Notes: a model not told the origin generated them from the letters alone. A DNA stretch of 64,000 bases from Paenisporosarcina sp. HGH0030 (GCF_000411295.1 NZ_KE150421.1:1556835-1620834); one strand, 5' to 3'; positions 37,936 to 46,172 are shown, numbered from the stretch's first letter. Made by a program: numbers and translations.

Positions 37936-39111
37936 CTATACGATTTTACGTAATTCCCTTTGTTTTGAAATGAATGTTTCCATTCGATCCATTCCTTTTT
38001 CCAATACCGGCATTGCATATGCATATGAAATACGAAGGAAACCTTCACCATATTCACTGAAGGCACTGCCTGGCACACATGCAACGCCTCCTTCTTTCAA
38101 CAGACTTGTTGCAAAATCAAAGGACGTCATCCCGAATTCTTTAATAGAAGGAAAAATATAAAAAGCGCCATTCGGTTTAACCACATCAAGTCCCATATCA
38201 ATCAGTCGGCCATATACGTAATCACGGCGGACAATGTACTCTTTATTCATTTCAGCAGGAACATCCCTGCTGTTGCCAAGCGCCTCGATTGCTGCATATT
38301 GGCTCGGAACTGGTGCACAAACGGAATTGTATTGATGAATTTTAATGCAATGTTGCATAAGTGCTTCAGGACCTAATAAAAATCCGATGCGCCAGCCTGT
38401 CATAGAGTGAGATTTTGATAATCCGTGAATGAGGAACAAACGGTCTCTTAATTCTGGATACGAACCAAAGGATCGATGTTCGCCAGAAAAAGTGTTTTCA
38501 CTGTATATTTCATCGGACAATACATAGATTTCCTGCTCTTTCAATACATCCGCCAAGGCATCCATTTGCTTGGAATCAATGGTGACACCTGTCGGATTTG
38601 ATGGAAAATTGAATAGAACGGCTTTCGTCTTCTCGCTAATTAAAGCTTTCAGACGTTCGGGAGATGGTTGAAAGTCTGTATCTGAAGTATCTAAGTACTT
38701 TACCTTTGCACCACACATGGTAATGATTGGAGCGTAACCTGTATAGCATGGCGCCGGCAGAATCACTTCGTCTCCTTCTTCCAGGATGGTTCGGAAAACC
38801 ACATCAATGGCTTCGCTTGCACCGATTGTGACGATAACTTCAGTTTCCGCTTTATATGCAAATTCATATTTCTCCAAGAAAAAGCGACTGACCGCATTGC
38901 GCAACTCAATCATGCCGGCATTATGGGAATACCCAGTCAAGTCATTAGAAATAGCTGCAATCCCTGCTTGTTTGACAGCTTCAGGTGTTGGGAAATCTGG
39001 TTGGCCTATCGTTAAATTCACTGCGTCCGGATAATGTACAAGCTGATTGGAAAACTGACGGATGCCTGAAACGGCAATTTTGGTAATGCGTTCATTTATC
39101 GTAAGTGGCAT
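37936..39111 (-). CDS. patA: PLP-dependent aminotransferase, PatA-like
   Basis: 391 residues, fold type I class I/II aminotransferase. Seen are the substrate segment NLTIGQPDFPTPEAV, GASEAIDVVF, FNFPSNPTGV, LSDEIYSE, the PLP-binding Lys in LSKSHSMTGWRIG and the C-terminal Arg in FLRISYA. These match aminotransferase A (PatA) of Bacillus, which acts on aromatic or N-acetyl-diaminopimelate-type substrates. The open frame runs on upstream, but MPLTINERI at ATG 39111 is the usual start of the family, 7 bases after the gntR stop. Co-transcription with a GntR regulator and rocB suggests amino-acid catabolism. Confidence 0.86.
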   Translation of the reverse strand: MPLTINERITKIAVSGIRQFSNQLVHYPDAVNLTIGQPDFPTPEAVKQAGIAAISNDLTGYSHNAGMIELRNAVSRFFLEKYEFAYKAETEVIVTIGASEAIDVVFRTILEEGDEVILPAPCYTGYAPIITMCGAKVKYLDTSDTDFQPSPERLKALISEKTKAVLFNFPSNPTGVTIDSKQMDALADVLKEQEIYVLSDEIYSENTFSGEHRSFGSYPELRDRLFLIHGLSKSHSMTGWRIGFLLGPEALMQHCIKIHQYNSVCAPVPSQYAAIEALGNSRDVPAEMNKEYIVRRDYVYGRLIDMGLDVVKPNGAFYIFPSIKEFGMTSFDFATSLLKEGGVACVPGSAFSEYGEGFLRISYAYAMPVLEKGMDRMETFISKQRELRKIV

Positions 39112-39118
39112 GGAATCT

Positions 39119-39778
39119 TCAACCCTTCTCATAGTAATGAAGAAATCTTCTTTCAATATTATCCATATGTTCCAGCATGGCATTTATGGCACTAGATACG
39201 TCTTGTTTTTCAAGAGCGTTGACGATGTCTTCATGCTCCCCGCTAGCTTCCATTGCAGAAACGGGGTACGTATTCGCGAGGATTAAAAAGGCACGATTAA
39301 CGCCAGTATTGATGGTATAAATCATTTCACATAATTTTGTATTCGGATTTTGATCAGCCAATAATAGGTGAAACTCCCGATCCAGTTCAATAAATTCATG
39401 AAAGTCATTTTTCTCCGCTGCCCGTTTTTGAAGCTTAAGATTACTTTTCAGAGATTTAAGAAATTCTGGCGTTGTAAATTTGACAACTTGCTCAATATTG
39501 TACGTTTCGAGTAACTTACGGACTTCCATATGATGAAGTGCATCCTCTTTCGTGAAGGATGAAACACTCGCCGGTTTGCCAGTTTGTAAGACCACGAGTC
39601 CATCAGTTGCTAACCGGCGAATTGCTTCCCGAAGTGGTGTACGACTTATGCCCAATTCCAATGCAAATTTTTCTTCACGCAGTTCTTCATTAGGCGCAAG
39701 AGTGCCCGTCAAAATATCTTTGCGGATTAAATCATAGGCTTGATCCGCTAATGAATCGGATTTTTTTATCTTTCTCAA
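39119..39778 (-). CDS. GntR-family (FadR subfamily) regulator
   Basis: 219 residues. The N-terminal winged helix-turn-helix (about 8-75; LREEKFALELGISRTPLREA, TDGLVVL) is followed by an all-helical FCD ligand domain with metal-type residues (ELDREFHLLL, GEHEDIVNAL). The start is TTG 39778 with GAGG 10 bases upstream. It is the first gene of the gntR-patA-rocB operon, with a palindrome CTGTATACAG 30 bases upstream, so it probably represses its own operon until an amino-acid-like ligand appears. It may also affect the divergent XRE-cupin gene. Confidence 0.88.
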   Translation of the reverse strand: MRKIKKSDSLADQAYDLIRKDILTGTLAPNEELREEKFALELGISRTPLREAIRRLATDGLVVLQTGKPASVSSFTKEDALHHMEVRKLLETYNIEQVVKFTTPEFLKSLKSNLKLQKRAAEKNDFHEFIELDREFHLLLADQNPNTKLCEMIYTINTGVNRAFLILANTYPVSAMEASGEHEDIVNALEKQDVSSAINAMLEHMDNIERRFLHYYEKG

Positions 39779-39808
39779 CAGATGTCAACCTCTTTCAAAA
39801 ACAACTTG

Positions 39809-39826
39809 TATTCTGTATACAGTATA
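39809..39826. promoter_or_regulatory. Probable GntR operator
   Basis: An 18-bp near-perfect palindrome with core CTGTATACAG and flanks TAT / ATA lies 31 bases upstream of the gntR start. The size and TGTATACA core are typical of FadR/VanR-type GntR sites. Confidence 0.6.
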
Positions 39827-39869
39827 TGTGAATTATAACGTACTGGTGTCTCAAAGTATAGAGTGATTG

Positions 39870-39898
39870 TTTGATAAATTCTGTCATAATTTATCAAA
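39870..39898. promoter_or_regulatory. Perfect 10-bp inverted repeat in divergent promoter region
   Basis: TTTGATAAAT and ATTTATCAAA are separated by 9 bases, between the divergent gntR and XRE-cupin genes. The remaining sequence to 40068 is very AT-rich. It is a candidate operator of the XRE-cupin regulator or a second GntR site. Confidence 0.5.
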
Positions 39899-40068
39899 TG
39901 CAGATGAAGACAACATTGTATTACTAATTATCCACGATATTTTATAACAATAAATAATTATTAATTAAGAATTATTAATATTTTTTAAACCCATTTATTA
40001 GCATATTGTGTAAAATGATAGATAAGTGATAGAGTGCGTCATTAAGTAACTGAATGGGGGTTTAGAAC

Positions 40069-40623
40069 ATGGACTTTCCAAAAGAGGAAGTTGGTAAAAG
40101 AATTAGGTATTTAAGAAAATCGCAAGGATTTACTGCGGATGATTTAGCGAAAAAAGCTGGGGTCAGCCAAAGTATGATATCTCAAATAGAACGTGGACAA
40201 GTATCGCCTTCACTGGATACATTGTGGAAAATGAGTCATTGCTTAAAAGTTCCCGTCTTCACATTCTTTGTAGAAGAAAAGCAAGAAATCGTTACAGTTC
40301 TACGTAATAATGAACAGCCTGAAATGAAGCAACTGCGTCCGAATGTTACATATCAACACCTGTCACCTACTCAAGGGAAACAAATCAACTTTTTTAAATT
40401 GATTTTAGAACCAGGTGAACAATCAGAAAATCCCTTGATGTTTCACACGGGGGAAGAATGTGGGTATTTATTGTCAGGGCAAATTCGTGTAGAGGTCGAT
40501 GGAGAAGTATATGAACTTTTTGAAGGGGACAGTATTTACTTCAACAGCAATCTGCCTCATCGTTTTGAAAATGTCAGTCCACAAATAGCAACAGCAATTT
40601 GGGCCATGACTCATCCTTTTTGA
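40069..40623 (+). CDS. XRE-family regulator with C-terminal cupin
   Basis: 184 residues. Helix-turn-helix domain (about 8-62; RYLRKSQGFTADDLAKKAGV, SQSMISQIERGQVSPSLDTL) followed by a cupin_2 domain (about 110-180; metal or ligand pocket with FHTGEECGYLLSG and DSIYFNSNLPHRFEN). This plan is common in regulators of amino-acid, polyamine and aldehyde metabolism that sense small ligands with the cupin. ATG 40069 follows GGGGGTT. It is divergent from gntR-patA-rocB, so it may help control that operon, but no proof is in the sequence. Confidence 0.88.
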   Translation: MDFPKEEVGKRIRYLRKSQGFTADDLAKKAGVSQSMISQIERGQVSPSLDTLWKMSHCLKVPVFTFFVEEKQEIVTVLRNNEQPEMKQLRPNVTYQHLSPTQGKQINFFKLILEPGEQSENPLMFHTGEECGYLLSGQIRVEVDGEVYELFEGDSIYFNSNLPHRFENVSPQIATAIWAMTHPF

Positions 40624-40681
40624 ATCTTTTTCGCCTGTCATCCATATACTTATGTATGAGAATCATAAGGAGGAATAATTC

Positions 40682-40909
40682 ATTCTAAAAAACCCAGGCA
40701 TTGCCGCTGTATTAAGTTTCTTTTGGACCGGTGTCGGGCAAATATATAACGGCCAAATCATGAAAGGCTTAATCTTGATTGGCGTTCAACTAATCAACTC
40801 ATTATTAATGTTCGTATTGATTGGCTTCATCACTTTCCCGCTTGTTTGGATATGGGGAATGTACGACGCATACCAAGTTGCCGATCGAATGAATAAACGC
40901 ACTTACTGA
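40682..40909 (+). CDS. Small TM2-like membrane protein, apparent ATT start
   Basis: 75 residues encoding (M)LKNPGIAAVLSFFWTGVG, then QIYNGQIMKGL, a long hydrophobic segment and VWIWGMYDAYQVADRMN. This is the TM2-type plan: two membrane helices with a conserved GxGQIYNGQ turn and a DAY motif. No ATG, GTG or TTG fits the start of the conserved region. A perfect AAGGAGG is followed after 8 bases by ATT (40682), where related proteins begin with Met. An AUU start is therefore likely; a sequencing error cannot be excluded. It is 58 bases downstream of the XRE-cupin gene. Confidence 0.7.
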   Translation: MLKNPGIAAVLSFFWTGVGQIYNGQIMKGLILIGVQLINSLLMFVLIGFITFPLVWIWGMYDAYQVADRMNKRTY

Positions 40910-40935
40910 CCACTTCCAATTGGGAGTGGTTTTTT

Positions 40936-41027
40936 TATTCGCGGTTTTGAGTGGTCTATTCGCGGTGTCGACTCTTCTATTCGCGGTTTCTCCCTTTCTA
41001 TTCGCGCTTCCACACTTTCTGTTCGCG
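40936..41027. repeat. Short array of five 21-bp repeats (TATTCGCG type)
   Basis: TATTCGCG starts at 40936, 40957, 40978 and 40999 and a variant TGTTCGCG at 41020, exactly 21 bp apart. The rest of each unit varies. The array sits between two convergent genes. Because 21 is a multiple of three, one strand shows a heptad-like open frame (LFAVS repeats), which I do not regard as a gene. Confidence 0.8.
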
Positions 41028-41033
41028 TCCCAT

Positions 41034-41064
41034 CAAAAAAGAGCCTTCCACAAACTCGGAAGAC
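41034..41064 (-). terminator. Terminator of the EamA exporter gene
   Basis: GTCTTCC / GGAAGGC on the minus strand with TCTTTTTT after it, 18 bases past the stop at 41083. Confidence 0.7.
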
Positions 41065-41082
41065 CCTCATTTTATAACCTTC

Positions 41083-42003
41083 TCACTCTGAGAGGGACTT
41101 TTTCAATTTATATTTTCTCCAAATATCTTCAGCAGCACCAGAGCCCAATATTACGCCTACGACAATCAAAACAAGTCCGTAAATATGACGACTTGTGATG
41201 GTTTCATTAAGAAATACAGATGAACCCACCAAGGTGAACAATGTATTCAAATTCATGAAAATGGCTGCTTTAGAAGGGCCGGCCTTTCCTACTGAATAGT
41301 TATATAGCATATGTCCAACTGCTGTTCCAATCATGCCACTTCCAAAGAATGCTACCCAAAACATCGGTGGAACTTCTAAAAATGCTCGAATTTCTCCAGG
41401 TTCCTGGAACAAACTGATCAAGAACAATACGAATGATCCGATTAAGAACATGTAAGCTGTAAGCAATCGGGGATCCAGTGTTTTTGCAGCTTTACTGATA
41501 ACCAAGTAACTGAAAACCTGTGTCAATATGGATAGAAACACGAATACATCACCAAAAGATAACCCAGAGGTTCCTTCTCCTGCAGCTAGTACTGTTGCGC
41601 TGACTCCGAACAATCCGAGTATTACTCCTACCCATTGCAATCTAGAGGGATAGATCCTCATAATCATTGACACTAATACCGCGGTTAGTACTGGACCTGT
41701 GCCAAGAATTAAACCGGCATTCGAACTTGTCGTCATGGTCAGTCCGATCGACAAAAAGTAATGGTGGCACACAACATTAAGAAGTGCACCAAGGACAATG
41801 AATTTCCATTCTTGTTTTGTCGGTTTTCTGACGATGCGAAGTACCGCTAAAATCGAAAATACGGTTAAACTGGCTAAAAAAATGCGAAAGGCAGTCATTG
41901 TTACAGGACGCACTTCGCTAACTAAATATTTTACGGCAGGCAAATTAAAGCCCCATATGAACATAACGAAAACGAGTATGCCATAGATTTTCCATTGTTT
42001 CAC
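41083..42003 (-). CDS. EamA/DMT-family transporter
   Basis: 306 residues with ten predicted membrane helices in two homologous EamA halves (first with FMFIWGFNLPAVKYL and AFRIFLAS; second with GSFVLF, GMIGTAVGHMLYNYSVGKAG and LNTLFTLVGSSVFLNE). Members export amino acids or other metabolites; the substrate cannot be read from sequence. The start is GTG 42003 with GGTGAGGTG upstream. It stands alone on the minus strand, convergent with the TM2-like gene. Confidence 0.87.
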   Translation of the reverse strand: MKQWKIYGILVFVMFIWGFNLPAVKYLVSEVRPVTMTAFRIFLASLTVFSILAVLRIVRKPTKQEWKFIVLGALLNVVCHHYFLSIGLTMTTSSNAGLILGTGPVLTAVLVSMIMRIYPSRLQWVGVILGLFGVSATVLAAGEGTSGLSFGDVFVFLSILTQVFSYLVISKAAKTLDPRLLTAYMFLIGSFVLFLISLFQEPGEIRAFLEVPPMFWVAFFGSGMIGTAVGHMLYNYSVGKAGPSKAAIFMNLNTLFTLVGSSVFLNETITSRHIYGLVLIVVGVILGSGAAEDIWRKYKLKKSLSE

Positions 42004-42034
42004 GTGGTTTTCACCTCACCATTTCTTCGTTCTA

Positions 42035-42142
42035 GGAAAAGCATAAGCGCTACTTTAGCTCGACGCCGGCGCTGGAAAGGTTCCCTTTGCTTTCGCCTGA
42101 GGGTTTGAAGCTAAGGTGCGAGCTAGCGCTTGGAGCTAGACA
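42035..42142 (-). repeat. Dispersed structured repeat, short copy
   Basis: Read on the minus strand it begins TGTCTAGCTCCAAGCGCTAG and ends TAGCGCTTATGCTTTTCC, matching the ends of the element at 15472-15707, but has a single internal unit (AGCTTC ... CCAGCGCC). It lies upstream of the EamA gene. The rest of the gap 42143-42366 is AT-rich with nothing recognised. Confidence 0.65.
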
Positions 42143-42368
42143 TAGCAATTCTATAATTTTAGATACCCATCAAATAATTAAGCATGTTGATTGTAGCTTA
42201 AAAACAATAGAACAACCATCTTAATCCTTTAACTGACTAAAGTAAATGATTTATTTCTCGATATCGTATAGTTGTCTATTACAACATACTTTGCCACACA
42301 ACAGCTATGCCCTAAAATCGATTCTTCCATATAATACTTTTTAAAATTTTCTTACTCTTATTATCCCA

Positions 42369-42396
42369 AAAAAGAGCATCCACATGGATACTCTAT
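42369..42396 (-). terminator. Terminator of the MFS transporter gene
   Basis: GAGTATCC / GGATGCTC on the minus strand, loop ATGT, then TTTTTT. Confidence 0.75.
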
Positions 42397-42422
42397 CGTC
42401 TGGTTTTATCATGAATTATGAC

Positions 42423-43991
42423 TCATTCTTCTAAATTAGGTTTTTGCTTTTGACTGCGCAGAGGAACTTCTTTAATGGTAAATGTCAAAAGTGTAGCGAT
42501 CGCCATGACAATTGCCGCTACTAAAAATACATTTGATAAAGCAAATGTTAATGATTGTTGTAAGTGCAACATTAAATCATTAAATAGTGGCAACATTTGT
42601 TCAGGTAACTGTGCCCGAATGGACTCGAGTTGTGTATGATCCAATAATAAATTGGGGTTTTGGAATTTGCTTAATGTTTCTCTTGCAGCTTCAGGTACTT
42701 TGCTTGAATCGAATGAAGCCATTTTATCCTTCATCGATGTATTCAATACTGTTCCGAGAACTGCCACACCAACTGTTCCTCCTAGGGATCGGAAAAGTTG
42801 AGTAGATGCTGTTGCTACACCCAAATATTCAGATCCAACGGAATTTTGAACAGTCATAGTAAATACGGTCAAGCCCATTCCGATACCAAAGCCTACCAAA
42901 ATTAAGTAAAGCACAAGTAGCCACTGGGAAATGTCCATGTCCATTTGGGACAATAATAAAAGACCAACGACAGAAACCGCCAGACCAAAAGTGGCTTGTC
43001 GCTTATATTTCCCTGTTTTTGTAATCAATTGTCCACCCCATGCACTCGCTCCGACTAAACCAAGAGTCATGGTCATCGAAATGAAGCTGGAATGTGTTGC
43101 GGAATATCCTAGTACGCCTTGAACGAAATAAGGCACATACATGAGACCACCGAACATGCCTATTCCTACCGCAAAGCCAATAATATTTGAGAATGTAAAA
43201 TTGGCATATTTAAACAAGTGCAAAGGCAATATTGGACTCTTCGCTCGGTTTTCAGCCCAAATAAACAACCCCAAGGAAACAATCGATCCTGCGAATAGCG
43301 ACAAGATGATGTCTGATGACCAATCATATTTAGAACCAGCCCATGAAAACGCAAGCAACATTGGAACCAATGTTCCGGTAAGGAAGAAAGTGCCTAAATA
43401 GTCAATGGTCTCATTTTGGCGTCTTTCTGTTTTAGGGAACAGCCTTAATATCAATACAAAAGCGACAATACCTAGTGGCAAGAACACCCAAAATACCCAT
43501 CGCCAGTCTAGATTATCGACAATATATCCACCAATAGTTGGTCCAAGAACACTGGATATACCAAATACAGAACTCATAATACCTTGCCATTTTCCACGTT
43601 CTCGCGGGGCAAACAAGTCTCCCACTGCCGCAAAGGCTGTAGGAATAATAAGGCCTGCACCCACACCCTGGATGGCACGATAAATGATCAACTGTTCAAT
43701 ATAAGCGGATGTGCCACACAAAAATGCGCCAACAGAGAATATTAAAATACCGATTAGAAAAAACGGCTTTCTTCCATAGATATCCGAAAGTTTACCTGCA
43801 ACGACTGTCATAATGGCACTCGTTAACATAAAGCTGGTAAATACCCAACTGTAATAATTCAAACCACCTAAATCAGAAATGATTTTTGGCAAAGCATTGC
43901 TGACGATTGTTTGGTTAACTGCTGCAAAAAATAGTGCCCCAATAATCGCAATCATAATAGTTACTTTTTCTTTTTGTTTTAAATGTTCCAA
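42423..43991 (-). CDS. DHA2/EmrB-type drug:H+ antiporter
   Basis: 522 residues with 14 predicted membrane helices. Motif A (GKLSDIYGRKPFF) lies after helix 2, motif B (RAIQGVGAGLIIP) in helix 4 and motif C (GIMSSVFGISSVLGPTIGG) in helix 5, as in QacA/EmrB exporters. The N-terminal TIVSNALPKI matches the DHA2 signature. It probably expels lipophilic toxins or drugs. The start is TTG 43991. It follows marR by 7 bases, so its expression should be controlled by that repressor. Confidence 0.9.
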   Translation of the reverse strand: MEHLKQKEKVTIMIAIIGALFFAAVNQTIVSNALPKIISDLGGLNYYSWVFTSFMLTSAIMTVVAGKLSDIYGRKPFFLIGILIFSVGAFLCGTSAYIEQLIIYRAIQGVGAGLIIPTAFAAVGDLFAPRERGKWQGIMSSVFGISSVLGPTIGGYIVDNLDWRWVFWVFLPLGIVAFVLILRLFPKTERRQNETIDYLGTFFLTGTLVPMLLAFSWAGSKYDWSSDIILSLFAGSIVSLGLFIWAENRAKSPILPLHLFKYANFTFSNIIGFAVGIGMFGGLMYVPYFVQGVLGYSATHSSFISMTMTLGLVGASAWGGQLITKTGKYKRQATFGLAVSVVGLLLLSQMDMDISQWLLVLYLILVGFGIGMGLTVFTMTVQNSVGSEYLGVATASTQLFRSLGGTVGVAVLGTVLNTSMKDKMASFDSSKVPEAARETLSKFQNPNLLLDHTQLESIRAQLPEQMLPLFNDLMLHLQQSLTFALSNVFLVAAIVMAIATLLTFTIKEVPLRSQKQKPNLEE

Positions 43992-43998
43992 GTAGAAA

Positions 43999-44433
43999 TC
44001 AAACCTTTCTCTCGTTTGGCTTAATTTTCTGAAGAATATTCATGACTGAGAGCATTTCTTCATTTGAAATATCGCCAAACGTTTTACTGAAATATGCAAA
44101 CATTATTTCGTCCATTTTCTTCACGAGCGTTAATCCTTCATCAGTCAAAGTCATATAAACCGTACGTCGATCTGAATCATTGCGTTCGCGGATGAGAAAT
44201 CCTTTTTGCACCAATTTATCACTCGTCAATGTGACATAACTATTGGTTGAATTCAATCTTCGTGCCACATCGGACACACGAAGTGTACGATCTTCTTCCA
44301 ATGCACGTAGAACCGTAAATTCATTAAATGGTATATATCCTTCAAATTCGACCGCAAAATCTTGTCGAGTACTTCTTATTAAATAGCGGAAAGATCGGAC
44401 AAACTCCTGAATTATTTCTTTGCGATCGTTCAT
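43999..44433 (-). CDS. MarR-family repressor of the drug exporter operon
   Basis: 144 residues. Winged helix with LRVSDVARRLNSTNSYVTLT (recognition region), KGFLIRERNDSDRRTVYMTL (wing) and helical dimerisation ends. It is co-transcribed with the MFS exporter 7 bases downstream. A promoter (TTGACA-N17-TACTAT) and a 19-bp palindrome over the predicted start site lie upstream, so autorepression relieved by a toxic ligand is expected. Confidence 0.9.
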   Translation of the reverse strand: MNDRKEIIQEFVRSFRYLIRSTRQDFAVEFEGYIPFNEFTVLRALEEDRTLRVSDVARRLNSTNSYVTLTSDKLVQKGFLIRERNDSDRRTVYMTLTDEGLTLVKKMDEIMFAYFSKTFGDISNEEMLSVMNILQKIKPNERKV

Positions 44434-44456
44434 GGAAAAACCCCTTCAACATTAAA

Positions 44457-44511
44457 TAGTTTAGTAACTTAACTACTTTAGTATAGTAAGCTTGGAACTG
44501 ACAGTTGTCAA
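44457..44511 (-). promoter_or_regulatory. marR promoter and palindromic operator
   Basis: On the minus strand TTGACA (44511-44506) and TACTAT (44488-44483) are 17 bases apart. Just downstream, at about +1 to +19, lies TAGTT-n-AGT-n-ACT-n-AACTA (44457-44475), a palindrome centred at 44466. This is a strong candidate MarR operator that would block transcription start. Confidence 0.7.
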
Positions 44512-44644
44512 ATTGTGTTGCTTTCCAAAACAAAAGTCAAAATTGTGCACACAAAAAAATCCATTCAACAGAAACCTGTCAAATAGAGTGAATAAGGCAG
44601 GACTGATAAATCTTGACCCAAATATATATAATATTAAGCAAGTA

Positions 44645-44713
44645 TTGACGAAATAGCAGAATATTATTATGATACTATTTGTGTTAACTAAAATTAATAA
44701 ATAGTTCACTTAA
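44645..44713 (+). promoter_or_regulatory. bioY promoter with BirA-like operator
   Basis: TTGACG (44645) and TATGAT (44668) are 17 bases apart. Over and after the predicted start site lie TTGTGTTAACTA (44679-44690) and TAGTTCACTTAA (44702-44713), inverted half-sites matching in 9 of 12 positions and resembling the GTTAAC-based BirA operator of Bacillus. Biotin-dependent repression is inferred. Confidence 0.6.
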
Positions 44714-44731
44714 TGAAAAGAGGTTATACAT

Positions 44732-45286
44732 ATGAGAAACGAACACCTTAAGATGTTAATTGTTACCGCTCTATTCGCAGCAATTATTGGGATTATGGCA
44801 CAAATAACTATTCCCCTTCCACTAGTTCCAATTACTGGACAAACCCTTGCTGTTGGACTGGCGGCTACCATTTTAGGCAAGCGTTATGGGGTATTGTCCG
44901 TCTTAGTCTATATAATGTTGGGAATTGCAGGATTACCTGTATTTAGTGAAATGTCATCAGGGATCGGAGTAGTTTTTGGTCCTACTGGAGGCTATATAAT
45001 TGGATTCATTCCAGCAGCCTTCTTAATAGGCTGGCTACTGGAGCGATTCGGATTTACAGTTAAAAATGCTGTCATCGCAAATATCATTGCGATGATTATT
45101 ACTCTTTCATTTGGTGCTGTTTGGTTGAAATTCGTCGCTGAACTAAGTTGGACTGCAGCTTTAACTGGCGGTGTAACTCCATTTATTCTGGTGGGAATAA
45201 TTAAAGCAATACTTGCTGCAACTACAGGGATTCTAGTTCGTAAACGTCTAACATCTGCAAAGCTATTACCAGCTACAATTTCATAA
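44732..45286 (+). CDS. bioY: Biotin transporter substrate-binding subunit
   Basis: 184 residues with six predicted membrane helices. BioY family signatures are TIPLPLVPITGQTLAVGLA, LLGxxxG-like MLGIAGLPVF and FGPTGGYIIGF. BioY is the S-component of an ECF transporter and binds biotin in the membrane; the shared EcfAAT module is not in this window. ATG 44732 has GAGG upstream. A BirA-like operator precedes it and a terminator follows, so it is a single-gene, biotin-controlled unit. Confidence 0.92.
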   Translation: MRNEHLKMLIVTALFAAIIGIMAQITIPLPLVPITGQTLAVGLAATILGKRYGVLSVLVYIMLGIAGLPVFSEMSSGIGVVFGPTGGYIIGFIPAAFLIGWLLERFGFTVKNAVIANIIAMIITLSFGAVWLKFVAELSWTAALTGGVTPFILVGIIKAILAATTGILVRKRLTSAKLLPATIS

Positions 45287-45304
45287 GCGAAGACAATTGA
45301 TTAA

Positions 45305-45342
45305 CCCCGTATCTAAAAAAGCGCTTTGTAGATACGGGTTAT
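45305..45342 (+). terminator. Terminator of bioY
   Basis: CCCGTATCT / AGATACGGG with a 15-base loop and TTATTT after it. Confidence 0.7.
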
Positions 45343-45396
45343 TTACGCCCATCGAGTTTTCGATTCTCAAGGAACTATTTTACATAACGGAAAGTT

Positions 45397-45434
45397 AAAA
45401 CAAGCACTGGAGATACTCACTCCGGTGCTTGTTT
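45397..45434 (-). terminator. Terminator of the NlpC/P60 gene
   Basis: AAAACAAGCACTGGAG / CTCCGGTGCTTGTTTT with loop ATACTCA. It is symmetric and probably bidirectional between the convergent bioY and NlpC genes. Confidence 0.88.
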
Positions 45435-45438
45435 TCAT

Positions 45439-46005
45439 TTAGTCCGTTACAACATTAAAACGTTTAAACGCGACAAAGTGTAGTTGCCAATACGGATTAT
45501 CAAGTTTTGTGATTTCTACACCTTTTGATCCGGCATGAACAAATGTATTTTCTCCCATATAAATGCCCATATGGGAAATTCCTTCTTTGTATGTATCTTT
45601 AAAGAATACTAAATCACCTACTACAGGTACATTCACTTTGGATGATAATTTGAAATAATCTTCACTACTCATCCGAAGTATATCCAGCCCCGCAAACTGA
45701 TGAACGTAATGAATAAAACCACTACAATCAAAGCCAGCAGGTGTTTTCCCACCGAAAACATATGGCGTTCCGACAAAGTTAGGAGCGATCGAAGCAATAT
45801 TTGCATATACTGCTTGTCCAGTTATAGAAACTGGTTTGGCAATCGGCTCAACTGTTTGAGTTTTTTTCTTGAGAATAGAAGATTTCTTTAACTGTGCCAT
45901 AGTTGAAGTATGTGTTTTTGTTGTGCTGTATGCCTCTACAATCGGACTGAAAGTTAAACTGAAAGTCGATAACATTAGACAAATTATTATTATTTTTTTC
46001 TTCAC
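45439..46005 (-). CDS. Small secreted NlpC/P60 endopeptidase
   Basis: 188 residues. Signal peptide (about 1-25, KKKIIIICLMLSTFSLTF, ending VEA), a short basic linker (about 26-65) and an NlpC/P60 domain with catalytic Cys in GFDCSGFIHYVH, GDLVFFK and catalytic His in GISHMGIYMG, plus a third polar His in FVHAGSKG. It has no SLH or SH3 domain, so it is released or loosely bound, unlike the enzyme at 22086-23108. The open frame runs 23 codons upstream, but the signal peptide begins at GTG 46005, with GGGGGATAGAG upstream. Confidence 0.86.
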   Translation of the reverse strand: MKKKIIIICLMLSTFSLTFSPIVEAYSTTKTHTSTMAQLKKSSILKKKTQTVEPIAKPVSITGQAVYANIASIAPNFVGTPYVFGGKTPAGFDCSGFIHYVHQFAGLDILRMSSEDYFKLSSKVNVPVVGDLVFFKDTYKEGISHMGIYMGENTFVHAGSKGVEITKLDNPYWQLHFVAFKRFNVVTD

Positions 46006-46172
46006 TATCTCTATCCCCCATCTAATCTCTGAAAATCTTATACTCATCATATTAAAATACGAAAATTCAGTCAATATAATTTATATTATAGAAACAACTC
46101 GTATTAAGAATAATTTTGTCAGTAATTACTCTCGTGATTTGTTATTGCCCGGGAAATATTTGGAGACTATTG

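Noticed and set aside
36266-39778. Complete arginine-degradation (roc) operon
   Set aside because: Only a rocB-like gene is present; patA and a GntR regulator, not rocADEF, are its partners.
40920-41198. 92-codon plus-strand frame with LFAVS heptads
   Set aside because: A by-product of the 21-bp repeat. It runs into the EamA gene on the opposite strand and has no ribosome site.
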